Positions 44,131-55,944 are shown, numbered from the stretch's first letter. The stretch is 64,000 bases of DNA from Streptomyces sp. NRRL F-6676 (GCF_000725625.1 NZ_JOHS01000010.1:310001-374000); one strand, 5' to 3'. Notes: generated by a model from the sequence alone, not told the origin. A program made the numbers and translations.

Positions 44131-44169
44131 ATGCGTGCCGTACGCCTTCTGCTTAGCGAGCCGCGCTGA
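44131..44169 (+). CDS. leuS leader peptide ([12 protein letters not shown])
   Basis: A 12-codon frame, ATG 44131 to TGA 44167-44169, holds three consecutive leucine codons (CTT CTG CTT, two of them rare in high-GC genomes). Placed between a leaderless promoter and an intrinsic terminator ahead of leucyl-tRNA synthetase, it has all the marks of an attenuation leader peptide that senses charged leucyl-tRNA. It is too short to be a functional protein. The frame lies 136 bases before leuS. Confidence 0.8.
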   Translation: MRAVRLLLSEPR

Positions 44170-44213
44170 TCAGTCCCGACCGGCAAGTGAGACGGTCGGA
44201 ATCGGCGCGGCGT

Positions 44214-44237
44214 CCCCTCCTGTGCGAGGGGTTTTTT
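44214..44237 (+). terminator. Intrinsic terminator in the leuS leader (attenuator)
   Basis: Stem cccctc / gagggg with loop ctgtgc is followed by six T residues, a true intrinsic terminator, rare in such GC-rich DNA. Upstream, ccgacc (44176-44181) can pair with ggtcgg (44194-44199), and gccgcgc (44160-44166), at the peptide's end, can pair with gcgcggc (44205-44211). After it, ttccggga and tcccggaa (44241-44262) form another hairpin. Confidence 0.8.
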
Positions 44238-44305
44238 CGTTTCCGGGAGTCCGTTCCCGGAATCCGCAGCCGTGGGCGCAGACGATCGATGGAGCTTTGA
44301 GGATC

Positions 44306-47191
<2,886 letters not shown>

Positions 47192-47198
47192 CTGTGCC

Positions 47199-47310
47199 GT
47201 CCGGGGGTGAGCCCGTGGCGGCATGCGTGGGCGTGTGTCCGGGGGTGAGCCCCTGGCGGCACGCATGGGCGTTGCGTCTGGGGGTGAACCCCTACGGGCA
47301 GGTTCGGGGT
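47199..47310 (+). repeat. Three tandem 38-39-bp units after leuS
   Basis: Units starting 'gtccgggggtgagcccgtgg', 'gtccgggggtgagcccctgg' and 'gtctgggggtgaacccctac' begin at 47199, 47237 and 47276; the third diverges after about 20 bases. They fill the gap after leuS. No frame through them has coding character. Confidence 0.75.
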
Positions 47311-47396
47311 TCCGCGGGAACCCGGGGCCTGCCCGGTGCGTTTACCGTGGAAGAGCGGCGGAGCAGCCGTGCACCCTTGCGTGGAGGAGGAGCGCC

Positions 47397-48191
47397 GTGG
47401 AAACGGTCATCGCGGTCGTCGCACTGCTCTTCGTGCTCTTCGTCGCCCTCGGCGCGTACGCCACCGTCAAGGCGGTCGGCGCCGCGAAGCGCGGCGTGGA
47501 CCGGACGCTCACCCAGGCCCGGCGCACCGTCGAGGACACCACGCTGCGCGCCAGGACGTTCGCGCTGCCGGGTCCGGCGGGCGAGCTGGCACAGCTCAGG
47601 CTGAAGCTGCGCACGTCTCTGCGCGCCACCCAGGAGGCGCTGGAGGCGGGGGCCGTCGAGGACGCGTCGCTCAAGGAGTCCCTCGGCCTCTTCGAGCGGC
47701 TCAGCGGTCACGGCCGGCAACTCGACGACGAACTCCGGCGCCTGGAGGGCGATCCCGACCGCAGTGGCCTCGCCCGGCGCCTGCCAGAGCTGCGCGAGCG
47801 CACCGAGCGGATCACGAAGTCCGCCGACTCCCTGCGCTGGGCGGCCCACGAGCGCGCCCGCCGCTTCACGGAGGACGACCTGTCGACGCTGAGCGGCCAG
47901 ATAGACATCGAGGCGGGGGCGCTCAGGCACTGGACGAAGGAACCGGGGCCGGGGCCGGGGCCGTGGTCGGGCACGACGCCGGGGGCGGCGCCGGAGCCGG
48001 GCTCGGCGGCGTCCGCCGAGGATCCGGCGTCGAAGGCGTCGGGGCCGTCTGCGTCGAAGGCGTCCGCGCCCGTGTCGAAGGCCTCCGCGTCGGAGGCGGA
48101 GCGGCCGGTCCGTCCCGCCGTCGCGCCGCCGTCCGGGCCGCGGATGGCCTACCCCTGGGAGAAGAAGCCCCGTCCCGAGACGACGACATGA
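47397..48191 (+). CDS. Single-span coiled-coil membrane protein
   Basis: I do not recognise a named family. The 264-residue protein has an N-terminal membrane span (METVIAVVALLFVLFVALGA) followed directly by a long charged coiled coil (about 25-185) rich in Arg, Glu and Leu, then a Ser/Ala/Pro/Lys-rich tail with SKAS repeats that ends in a basic motif. The topology resembles envelope scaffold proteins. GTG 47397 has GGAGGAGGAG immediately upstream. It is followed by degV after about 108 bases, with its own promoter there. Confidence 0.8.
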   Translation: METVIAVVALLFVLFVALGAYATVKAVGAAKRGVDRTLTQARRTVEDTTLRARTFALPGPAGELAQLRLKLRTSLRATQEALEAGAVEDASLKESLGLFERLSGHGRQLDDELRRLEGDPDRSGLARRLPELRERTERITKSADSLRWAAHERARRFTEDDLSTLSGQIDIEAGALRHWTKEPGPGPGPWSGTTPGAAPEPGSAASAEDPASKASGPSASKASAPVSKASASEAERPVRPAVAPPSGPRMAYPWEKKPRPETTT

Positions 48192-48299
48192 CCGGCGCCC
48201 CCGGCCGCCGCCCGGCCGCTGACGTGATCCCGTCGGTGTCACCGCGGGCGGAAGGGGTCGGGCTGCCTCCGGTTCGCCACGGCAGGTAACCTCCAGCTC

Positions 48300-49145
48300 A
48301 TGTCCCGCCATGTCGCGATCGTCACCGATTCAACGGCCTACCTGCCGCCGTGGACGATGGAGCGCCACGGCATCACCTCGGTGCCGCTGACCGTGGTGCT
48401 GGGCGACCGGGCGCTCGAAGAGGGGACCGAGATCTCGGCCCGCTCCCTGGCCGAGGCACTCCAGAAGCGACGGTCCGTCACCACCTCGCGGCCCAGCCCC
48501 CAGGTGTTCGCGGAGACCTATCGCGAGGTCGCCGGGACGGGAGCCACCGGCATCGTCTCCCTCCACCTCTCCTCCGAGTTCTCCGGCACGTACGACGCCG
48601 CCGTGCTGGCGGCGCGGGAGGCGCCCGTGCCGGTGCGCGTCGTGGACACCGGCATGGTCGCCATGGCGCTCGGCTTCTGCGCCCTCGCCGCGGCCGAGAC
48701 TGCGGAGGCGGGCGGCACGGTCGACGAGGCGGTCACGGCCGCGGAGAAGCGGGCCGCCGGGACCTCCGCGTTCTTCTACGTCGACACCCTCGACTATCTG
48801 CGGCGCGGCGGCCGGATCGGCGCCGCCCAGGCGCTGTTCGGCTCCGCCCTCGCCGTCAAACCGCTGCTCCAGCTGGACGACGGCCGTATCGACCTGCTCG
48901 AGAAGGTCCGCACGGCCTCCCGGGCGATCGCCCGCCTTGAGGAGATCGTGGCCGAGCGGGCCGCCGGCGCGCAGGTCGACATCGCGGTGCACCATCTCGC
49001 CGCGCCCGAGCGGGCGGCGGCGCTCGCCGAGCGGCTGCGGACGCGGGTCCCTGGTCTTGCGGAGCTGCATGTGAGCGAGGTCGGCGCGGTGATCGGGGCG
49101 CATACGGGACCGGGGTTGCTGGGTGCGGTCGTGTCGCACCGTTGA
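48300..49145 (+). CDS. DegV family fatty-acid-binding protein
   Basis: DegV (FakB-type) proteins bind a fatty acid; in Firmicutes they present it to the FakA kinase. The 281-residue protein begins VAIVTDSTAYLP, the family signature, and has SLHLSSEFSGTYDAA in the ligand pocket and FYVDTLDYLRRGGRIGAAQA. TAACCT 7 bases before ATG 48300 suggests a leaderless transcript. No fakA-like gene is in the window. A small hairpin (gtcaccc / gggtgac, 49192-49209) follows the stop. Confidence 0.93.
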   Translation: MSRHVAIVTDSTAYLPPWTMERHGITSVPLTVVLGDRALEEGTEISARSLAEALQKRRSVTTSRPSPQVFAETYREVAGTGATGIVSLHLSSEFSGTYDAAVLAAREAPVPVRVVDTGMVAMALGFCALAAAETAEAGGTVDEAVTAAEKRAAGTSAFFYVDTLDYLRRGGRIGAAQALFGSALAVKPLLQLDDGRIDLLEKVRTASRAIARLEEIVAERAAGAQVDIAVHHLAAPERAAALAERLRTRVPGLAELHVSEVGAVIGAHTGPGLLGAVVSHR

Positions 49146-49191
49146 CGTCGGGCGGTGGTGGTGTGCGACGGTCGGCGTCGGGTTGATGCCG

Positions 49192-49209
49192 GTCACCCTC
49201 GCGGGTGAC
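49192..49209 (+). terminator. Short hairpin after degV
   Basis: Arms gtcaccc and gggtgac (7 bp) with a 4-base loop, 46 bases after the degV stop; no T-run. TTGACC at 49245-49250 may belong to the comEA promoter. Confidence 0.5.
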
Positions 49210-49291
49210 GGAGATATCCACAACCGGCGAGTAATCCACGGGATTTGACCAAGATCATCGCGACTGGCGCGGTCTGTCCGATCCTGCCCGC

Positions 49292-50557
49292 ATGGCACTT
49301 CGATCACCTTCACGTACGGCGACTCTCACCAGTGGTCCGGGGCGTGCCCCGGGCTCCGACGGCCGCGCCCGGCATCGTGCCGCGCGGCGCGCTACCGGGC
49401 GGCAGGGTTCCGCATGGCGTGGTTCCGGCGCGCGTGACTCCGTATGGCGTGGTTCCGGCCGGCGTCCGCGCGAACGACAGCGGGATGTCCCGGTGGCCGA
49501 GGCACTGCGGGTGCGCGCGGAGGCCCTCTTCACGGAGGGAGCCGTGGCGGACCGTCGTCCACCCGTGCCGGCGCCGCCGACCGAGGACCGGCTGCCGCCG
49601 CCGGGGACGCACCCGTTCTTCACGCAGGCGGAGGCGGGACCGGAACCGGAGCGGGACGAGGCGGGGAACGGACCGCCCGGGGCGGCGGAGCCGCCGGTGG
49701 GCCGTGAGCGGGGAAGGAGCACGGGCACGGCCGCGGCCGAGGTGCCCGATACGGATGACGTACCCGGAACGGACGCAGCACCCCGGCCGACATGGCGGGA
49801 GCGGGTGGGGCTCGCGGTGCGCGAGCGGACGCCGCTGTGGCTGCGGACCCGGTGCGGACTGGAACGCGGGAGCCTGGCGGCGCTCGCCGTCCTGCTCGTG
49901 GTGGCCGCGGTCCTCGCAGGCGGACACTTCTGGTCCGGCCGCACCGAGGAGGTCACGGCACCGCGGCCGGTACGGGCGGCGGTCCCGTACGGCGGGCACG
50001 GCGGCGACGGCACGGGAGCGAGCGCGGGGCCCTCGCCACGTGCCCGCGATGCCACGGCTCCGGGAGCGTTCGCGACGACGGCGGCGGGGAGCAGCCCCGG
50101 TGCGACGGTCGTCGTGGACGTCAGCGGCAAGGTGCGGCACCCGGGCGTCCAGCGGCTGCCCGCGGGTTCCCGGGTCGCGGACGCTCTGCGCGCGGCCGGT
50201 GGAGTGCGTTCCGGCACGGACCTCGGCACCCTGAACCGCGCCCGGGTCCTGGTGGACGGCGAACAGGTCGTGGTCGGCGGGCCGGCACCCGCCCCGGCGC
50301 CCGGTGCCGCGCCCGCGCCGGGCTCCCAAGGCGCCGGAGCGGCACCGGGCGGCGCGGGACCGGCGAGCCCCGTGTCCCTGAACGCGGCCACCGCCGACCA
50401 GTTGGACACGCTGCCGGGCGTGGGCCCGGTCCTCGCCCAGCACATCATCGACTACCGCACGCAGCACGGCGGTTTCACATCGGTCGACCAACTGCGCGAG
50501 GTGACCGGCATCGGGGACCGGCGGTTCGCGGACCTGCGGGAACTGGTGCGGCCATGA
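49292..50557 (+). CDS. comEA: ComEA family helix-hairpin-helix protein
   Basis: ComEA binds double-stranded DNA outside the membrane in competent bacteria. The 421-residue protein has a long Arg/Pro-rich cytoplasmic N-terminal region (about 1-195) unlike classic ComEA, a membrane span (about 197-212, LAALAVLLVVAAVLAGG), an SLBB domain (about 275-335, VVVDVSGKVRHPGVQRLPAG) and a C-terminal helix-hairpin-helix (about 360-420, SLNAATADQLDTLPGVGPVL). Its stop overlaps the comEC start (ATGA). Near the N-terminus an imperfect direct repeat gives GSAWRGSG and DSVWRGSG. ATG 49292 has no clear ribosome site. Confidence 0.88.
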   Translation: MALRSPSRTATLTSGPGRAPGSDGRARHRAARRATGRQGSAWRGSGARDSVWRGSGRRPRERQRDVPVAEALRVRAEALFTEGAVADRRPPVPAPPTEDRLPPPGTHPFFTQAEAGPEPERDEAGNGPPGAAEPPVGRERGRSTGTAAAEVPDTDDVPGTDAAPRPTWRERVGLAVRERTPLWLRTRCGLERGSLAALAVLLVVAAVLAGGHFWSGRTEEVTAPRPVRAAVPYGGHGGDGTGASAGPSPRARDATAPGAFATTAAGSSPGATVVVDVSGKVRHPGVQRLPAGSRVADALRAAGGVRSGTDLGTLNRARVLVDGEQVVVGGPAPAPAPGAAPAPGSQGAGAAPGGAGPASPVSLNAATADQLDTLPGVGPVLAQHIIDYRTQHGGFTSVDQLREVTGIGDRRFADLRELVRP

Positions 50558-53433
50558 GCACACCACGGACGGCGGCGCGGGGACCGGTGCCGGTGCGCGG
50601 CTCTCGCCCCCGGCCCCCGGGCGGCAGCAGCCCGGCGGACCGGACGCGGCCCGGCCGGACGGGAGCCGCACGCGGCCTCCGCGCCGGGCGGACCGGCACC
50701 GGGCGGACCGGCACCGGGCGGACCGGCACCGGGCGGGCCGGGGAGGCCCGGGCGGGAGGCCGGCTCGGAGGGGTCCCGGCGGGTGGTCGGCGGGGGGAGG
50801 CTCCGACGGGTGGTCGGCGCGGGGAGGCTTCGGGAGGCGGGCGGCTGGGAGAGGCGTCTCCCCGGCAGCGGGGCCCGGCGGACCTGCGGCTGGTGCCGCC
50901 GGCGCTGGGCGCGTGGGCGGCGGCGGCCTGGGCGCTGACCGCGCCGCCGGGGTGGGTCACCGGCGTGGCCGTCGGCTGCGTGCTGGTCGCCGCCGGGTTG
51001 CTGCTGTCGCGGCGGGCCGCCTGGCCCGTGGTGCCCGTCGCCGCGGTACTGCTGTGCGTCGCCGCGGCCGCCGCCTCCGCCGGGCTGCACGGCGCGGACC
51101 TGCGGCGCGGCCCGGTTCCCGGCCTCGCCCGGCACTACGCCACGGTGACCGTGGAGGTCGAACTGACCTCCGACCCACGGCTCGTCCGCCCGAAGGTCGT
51201 CGGCGACCACGCGGCACCGACCGCGGTGCTGCTGCACGCGGACGTACGGCGGCTGACGAGACCGGACGGCACGACGGCGGCGGTCCGTACCCCGGTACTG
51301 CTCCTGGTCGACGCCCGCGGCCACCGGATCACGGCCGAGGGGACCGGGTCGGCCGGGCGAGGAAGCGGTACGGCGGAGGCGGGAGCCGGCGCGACCGGGG
51401 CCGGGACGGCCGGAACCGGCACAGCGGCGAGGGAGGCGGCGGCCGGCGCGGCTCGGGCCGGGACGCCCGAGCCAGGACCCGGCGCGGGCGGTGACCGGCG
51501 GTCGCCCTGGCTGGAGTTGCTGCCGTCGACCCGGCTGAGGGTGGTCGCACGGCTCGCGCCGGCGCTGTCCGGCGGGGACCGGGTGGCGGCCGTGCTGCGG
51601 GTACGGGGGAAGGGGCCGCCCGAAACGGTGGGGGCGCCCTCGGCACCGCAGCGCTGGGCGGGACGGCTGCGGGCCGGGCTCCGGGAGGCGACCGCCGCCC
51701 TCGACCCGGACGCGCGGGCGTTGTTGCCGGGACTGGTCGTCGGGGACACCGCACGGGTCACCCCGGAACTGGACGACGCGTTCAAGGCGACCGACCTCAC
51801 GCATCTGCTGGCGGTCAGCGGAGGCAACTTCACGCTGCTGCTCGCCCTGTTCCTCGGCCCGCCGGGGCTCGCCCAGCGCGCGGAGCGGCGCGGGCTCGCC
51901 CCCCGGCTCGGCATCCCGCTGCGCGGGACCGCGCTGCTCGGCGGGGTGCTCACGCTGGGCTTCGTCGTGGTGTGCCGGCCGGACGCGAGTGTGCTGCGGG
52001 CGGCGGCCTGCGGCGCGGTCGCCCTGCTCGCCCTCGCCACCGGGCGCCGCAGATCGCTGCTCCCGGCACTGGCCGCGGTGGTGCTGCTGCTGGTGCTGTA
52101 CGACCCGTGGCTGGCCCGCGGCTACGGCTTCCTGCTCTCCGTGCTCGCGACCGGCGCGCTGCTGACCGTGGCCCCCCGGTGGAGTGCCGCGCTGCGGCGA
52201 CGAGGGGTTCCGCCGCGCCCGGCCGAGGCGCTGGCGGCGGCGGCAGCCGCGCAGGCACTGTGCGCCCCGGTGGTCGCGGTGCTGTCCGCCCGGGTGAGCC
52301 TGGTGGCGGTGCCGTGCAATCTGCTCGCGGAGTTCGCGGTCGCCCCGGCCACCGTACTGGGCTTCGCGGCCCTGGCGACGGCGCCGGTGGCGATGCCCCT
52401 CGCCAAGGGGCTCGCGTGGTGCGCGGGGTGGCCCGTCGGCTGGATCGCGGACATCGCCCGCACCGGGGCGTCACTGCCGGGCGCGGGGGTGGACTGGCCG
52501 GGCAGCTGGACCGGGGCGCTGCTGCTGGCGGTGGTCACGGCGGGTGTCGTGGCCGTCGGGCGGCGGATCCTGCGGCGGCCCTGGCTCGCGGCCGCGACCG
52601 CGCTGTTCCTCGCCCTGGTGGTGGTCCGGCCGTCACCGCTGACCAGGGTGATCACGGGGTGGCCGCCGCCGGGGTGGCGGTACGCGATGTGCGACGTGGG
52701 CCAGGGCGACGCGACGGTCCTGGCGGCAGGTGAGGGCACCGGCATCGTCGTGGACGCCGGCCCCGACCCGGTGCTGGTGGACCGGTGCCTGAGCGCGCTC
52801 GGCATCACCCGCGTTCCGCTGCTGGTGCTCACCCACTTCCACGCCGACCACGTGGCCGGTCTCCCCGGTGTGCTGCGGGGCCGTGCGGTGGGGGCGATCG
52901 AGACGACCGGGTTCGCCGAGCCCGCCGAGCAGGCGCTGTGGGTACGGGCCGTGGCGGCCGCCCGGCACATTCCGCTGACCCGCGCGGTGGCGGGGGAACA
53001 GCGGCGGGCCGGGGCGCTCACCTGGCAGGTGCTCTGGCCACCTCCGGATCCCGCGCCGGAGCCGGACGGACCCAACGACGCCAGCGTCACCCTGCTGGTG
53101 AAGTCGGCCGGACTGCGTCTGCTGCTCCTCGGCGATCTCGAACCCCCGGCCCAGCAGGCCCTGTTGACCTCCCCCGCCGCCCAGGAGCTGAACGGAGTGG
53201 ACGTCCTGAAGGTGGCGCACCACGGCAGCGCCCACCAGAACGCGGACCTGATACGCAGGGTGGCCCCACGCCTCGCCCTCATCTCCTGCGGCCGGGACAA
53301 CCCCTACGGCCACCCGGCCCCGAGCACGGTCGCGGCGCTGCGGGCGGAGGGCGCGACGGTACTGCGCACGGACGAGGACGGCGCGGTCGCGGTCACCGGT
53401 GAGGGCGACCGGCTGGCGGTGGCGCGTGACTGA
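50554..53433 (+). CDS. comEC: ComEC/Rec2 family competence protein
   Basis: ComEC forms the membrane channel for single-stranded DNA in competent species; its role in Streptomyces is not settled. The 959-residue protein has a Gly/Arg/Thr-rich N-tail with repeats (RTGTG units; GRRGEA units), then membrane spans and an OB-like region. The competence domain begins near residue 405 (LLPGLVVGDTARVTPELDDA, then HLLAVSGGNFTLLL). The C-terminal metallo-beta-lactamase domain has LTHFHADHVAG, LLLLGDLEPPAQ and VLKVAHHGSAH. All zinc-binding residues seem present, so a nuclease role is possible. ATG 50554 overlaps comEA by 4 bases. holA is nearby, as usual. Confidence 0.92.
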   Translation: MSTPRTAARGPVPVRGSRPRPPGGSSPADRTRPGRTGAARGLRAGRTGTGRTGTGRTGTGRAGEARAGGRLGGVPAGGRRGEAPTGGRRGEASGGGRLGEASPRQRGPADLRLVPPALGAWAAAAWALTAPPGWVTGVAVGCVLVAAGLLLSRRAAWPVVPVAAVLLCVAAAAASAGLHGADLRRGPVPGLARHYATVTVEVELTSDPRLVRPKVVGDHAAPTAVLLHADVRRLTRPDGTTAAVRTPVLLLVDARGHRITAEGTGSAGRGSGTAEAGAGATGAGTAGTGTAAREAAAGAARAGTPEPGPGAGGDRRSPWLELLPSTRLRVVARLAPALSGGDRVAAVLRVRGKGPPETVGAPSAPQRWAGRLRAGLREATAALDPDARALLPGLVVGDTARVTPELDDAFKATDLTHLLAVSGGNFTLLLALFLGPPGLAQRAERRGLAPRLGIPLRGTALLGGVLTLGFVVVCRPDASVLRAAACGAVALLALATGRRRSLLPALAAVVLLLVLYDPWLARGYGFLLSVLATGALLTVAPRWSAALRRRGVPPRPAEALAAAAAAQALCAPVVAVLSARVSLVAVPCNLLAEFAVAPATVLGFAALATAPVAMPLAKGLAWCAGWPVGWIADIARTGASLPGAGVDWPGSWTGALLLAVVTAGVVAVGRRILRRPWLAAATALFLALVVVRPSPLTRVITGWPPPGWRYAMCDVGQGDATVLAAGEGTGIVVDAGPDPVLVDRCLSALGITRVPLLVLTHFHADHVAGLPGVLRGRAVGAIETTGFAEPAEQALWVRAVAAARHIPLTRAVAGEQRRAGALTWQVLWPPPDPAPEPDGPNDASVTLLVKSAGLRLLLLGDLEPPAQQALLTSPAAQELNGVDVLKVAHHGSAHQNADLIRRVAPRLALISCGRDNPYGHPAPSTVAALRAEGATVLRTDEDGAVAVTGEGDRLAVARD
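50686..50730 (+). repeat. Three exact 15-bp tandem units in comEC
   Basis: The unit gggcggaccggcacc occurs three times without change and encodes RTGTG repeats in the cytoplasmic N-tail of ComEC. The number may vary between strains. Confidence 0.85.
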
Positions 53434-53674
53434 GGTCACGGGGCCGGGCCGGGCGCTCCCGCGCCGCTGCCGCAGCACCGGAAACGGGCGCCGGCCGTGT
53501 CACGGCGCCCCCGCGAGCGGGATGAAAAGGGGTGATGTGGGTTTCCTGTGCGCAGAACCCGGCGTATCTGCCGGATTCCCGCGATGTGGCGCCGAGTTGC
53601 CTCGAAAGCCGCAACAGTGATCGAATGTATCTTCGGTAACAGATGTAGTCACGTCGTGCAGAGGTGTGTTGTCG

Positions 53675-54556
53675 ATGAGGGTCCGCTGGCTGGGCAACCG
53701 ATCGAACCGGGGACAGCGGAGCGGCCCGCTCGCCTCCGTGCGGACGCCGCCGGATGCCGGGGTGGTCAGTTGCCGTGTGCTCGATCCCGTCGACCAGCCG
53801 GTGCCGCAGGCGGAGTTCACGGTCACCGACGCCATGGGGCGCGTGGTGGTGAGCGGGGGCACGGACCCCTACGGGCAGATCCTGGCGACGGTGCCGGCCG
53901 GGGAGTACCGGCTGGCCGTGTCCGCCGAGGGGTACGCGCCCTTCCGGGGGAACGCCGTCGTCGCGGCGGACACGCTGGCCTCGCTGGGCGACGTCATCCT
54001 CCAGGTGTCCCGGCCGCCGGAGCTGCCGGCGACGGGTGACTGGGCGGTCGAACCGGCGCACTCCTCCATCGGGTTCACCGCGCGTCACATCGGACTGGCC
54101 CGGATCCACGGGCGGTTCAACTCCTTCGCCGGTGCCGTCCGCATCGCCGACCCGGCGGAGCAGTCCGCGCTGCACGTGGTGATCGACGCCGGGTCCATCG
54201 ACACCAACGTCAAGATGCGCGACGACCATCTGCGGTCCGCGGACTTCCTGGACGTGGAGCGGTTCCCGACGCTGGAGTTCTACAGCGACCGGTTCGTCCA
54301 CCGGGGCGGGGCGCGGTGGGCGGTGCCGGGGGCGCTGTCGCTGCACGGCGTGACGCGGACGGTGACGCTCGACGTCGAGTACCTCGGGCTCGGCAACGGC
54401 ATGGAGGGCGAAGTGCGGGCGGCCTGCCGGGCCACCACCGAGCTGCACCGAGACGACTTCACGGTGAGCTGGCAGACGATGCTGGCGCGGGGCATCGCGG
54501 TGGTCGGGCCCAGCATCCAGGTCGAGCTGGACATACAGATCGTGCAGCAGGGCTGA
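53675..54556 (+). CDS. YceI family protein with N-terminal carboxypeptidase-regulatory-like domain
   Basis: YceI proteins are lipocalin-like and bind isoprenoid or polyprenyl lipids. The 293-residue protein has a basic head, a beta-rich domain like carboxypeptidase regulatory modules (about 28-110, CRVLDPVDQPVPQAEFTVTD) and a YceI domain (about 122-290, WAVEPAHSSIGFTARHIGLA, then DDHLRSADFLDVERFPTLEF). No signal peptide is visible, unlike many YceI proteins, so it may be cytosolic. ATG 53675 has AGAGG 10 bases upstream; GTG 53666 would add three residues. The 240 bases upstream are AT-richer near 53615-53660, probably holding its promoter. Confidence 0.88.
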   Translation: MRVRWLGNRSNRGQRSGPLASVRTPPDAGVVSCRVLDPVDQPVPQAEFTVTDAMGRVVVSGGTDPYGQILATVPAGEYRLAVSAEGYAPFRGNAVVAADTLASLGDVILQVSRPPELPATGDWAVEPAHSSIGFTARHIGLARIHGRFNSFAGAVRIADPAEQSALHVVIDAGSIDTNVKMRDDHLRSADFLDVERFPTLEFYSDRFVHRGGARWAVPGALSLHGVTRTVTLDVEYLGLGNGMEGEVRAACRATTELHRDDFTVSWQTMLARGIAVVGPSIQVELDIQIVQQG

Positions 54557-54617
54557 GCGGGGCCCCGGCCGGGGAGGGCCGTGCCCCGGCGCGGCGGCGG
54601 TCGCGGACAATGGCGGC

Positions 54618-54863
54618 GTGAGCGATGTGAGACACGTGCTGGTGCTGCCCGACCGCGACGCCGCGGAGGAGGCTGCCGAGGCGCTGGGGGAGCGGTTCCG
54701 GCTGGACGAGGAGCCGCAGCTCGTCCGGGACGCGCTGGCCGGCGAGGACGACGCCGAGGACGCGCAGTGGCTGCTGGTGCTGCGCGACGAGGCGGACCGG
54801 CTCGACCCGGCGGAGCTGGACGCGTTCGCGGGCGAGTGGGAGGGCTGGCGGGAGGAGCCGTAG
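54618..54863 (+). CDS. Small acidic conserved protein
   Basis: I know no function. The 81-residue protein is acidic (many Asp and Glu), cytosolic, and begins MSDVRHVLVLPDRDAAEEAA; it resembles proteins seen upstream of holA in Streptomyces. GTG 54618 lies 6 bases after GACAAT, so a leaderless start is possible. It precedes holA by 48 bases. Confidence 0.75.
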   Translation: MSDVRHVLVLPDRDAAEEAAEALGERFRLDEEPQLVRDALAGEDDAEDAQWLLVLRDEADRLDPAELDAFAGEWEGWREEP

Positions 54864-54911
54864 CCCACCTCGCGGAGGGCGTTGTCAGTGGCGCGTGCGA
54901 TGCTGTGAGCG

Positions 54912-55904
54912 ATGGCCAGGAAGACCGCAACAGACGACCCTCTCGCCCCCGTCACCCTTGCCGTGGGCCAGGAGGACCTCCTGCTCGACCGTGCCGTACG
55001 GGAGGTGGTGGCCGCCGCCAGGGCCGCCGACGCCGACACGGACGTACGTGACCTCACCCCGGACCGGCTTCCGCCCGGCACGCTCGCCGAGCTGACCAGT
55101 CCGTCGCTCTTCGCCGAGCGCAAGGTCGTCGTCGTACGCGACGCACAGGATCTTTCCGCCGACACGGTCAAGGAGTTCAAGGCGTACTTCGGCTCGCCCG
55201 TCGAGGAGATCACCCTCGTGCTGCTGCACGCGGGCGGCGCCAAGGGCAAGGGACTGCTGGACGCGGCCCGCAAGTCCGGGCTGGCACGCGAGGTGGCGTG
55301 CCCGAAGATGACGAAGCCGGCGGACCGGCTGGCGTTCGTGCGCGGGGAGTTCCGGACGCAGGGGCGGTCGGCCACGCCCGAGGCGTGCCAGTCGCTGGTC
55401 GACGCGATCGGCAGCGATCTGCGGGAACTGGCATCCGCGGTGTCGCAGCTCGTCGCGGACGTGGAGGGGACGATCGACGAGGCCGTCGTCGGCCGGTACT
55501 ACACCGGGCGGGCCGAGGCGTCGAGCTTCACGGTCGCGGACCGGGCGGTCGAGGGGCGGGCGGCGGAGGCGCTGGAGGCGCTGCGGTGGTCGCTGGCGAC
55601 GGGGGTGGCGCCGGTGCTGATCACCAGCGCGCTGGCGCAGGGGGTGCGGGGGATCGGGAAGCTGCTCGGGGCGCGGGGCGGGCGGCCGGCGGATCTGGCG
55701 CGGGAGCTGGGGATGCCGCCGTGGAAGATCGACCGGGTGCGGCAGCAGATGCGGGGATGGACGCCGGACGGGGTGGCGATGGCGATGCGGGCGGTGGCCG
55801 AGGCGGACGCGGGAGTGAAGGGGGGCGGGGAGGATGTGGGCTACGCCCTGGAGAAGGCGGTGGTCGCGATCGCCCGCGCGGCCCGCTCCCGCGGCCGGGG
55901 GTGA
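54912..55904 (+). CDS. holA: DNA polymerase III subunit delta
   Basis: HolA is the clamp-loader subunit that opens the beta clamp. The 330-residue protein has the delta fold: VTLAVGQEDLLLDRAVREVV near the start, a clamp-binding region around FAERKVVVVRDAQDL, and a C-terminal helical domain with the conserved SLATGVAPVLITSALAQGVR. It has normal length. The comEA-comEC-holA-rpsT-lepA order is the common one in actinobacteria. ATG 54912 has no SD site, so it too may be leaderless. Confidence 0.95.
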   Translation: MARKTATDDPLAPVTLAVGQEDLLLDRAVREVVAAARAADADTDVRDLTPDRLPPGTLAELTSPSLFAERKVVVVRDAQDLSADTVKEFKAYFGSPVEEITLVLLHAGGAKGKGLLDAARKSGLAREVACPKMTKPADRLAFVRGEFRTQGRSATPEACQSLVDAIGSDLRELASAVSQLVADVEGTIDEAVVGRYYTGRAEASSFTVADRAVEGRAAEALEALRWSLATGVAPVLITSALAQGVRGIGKLLGARGGRPADLARELGMPPWKIDRVRQQMRGWTPDGVAMAMRAVAEADAGVKGGGEDVGYALEKAVVAIARAARSRGRG

Positions 55905-55944
55905 ACGGGGGCCGGGAGGTCCCGTGGCCCCCGGGCGACCCCGG

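Noticed and set aside
44135..44305. N-terminal extension of LeuRS
   Set aside because: The extension overlaps the leader peptide and terminator and does not resemble LeuRS; ATG 44306 has a ribosome site.
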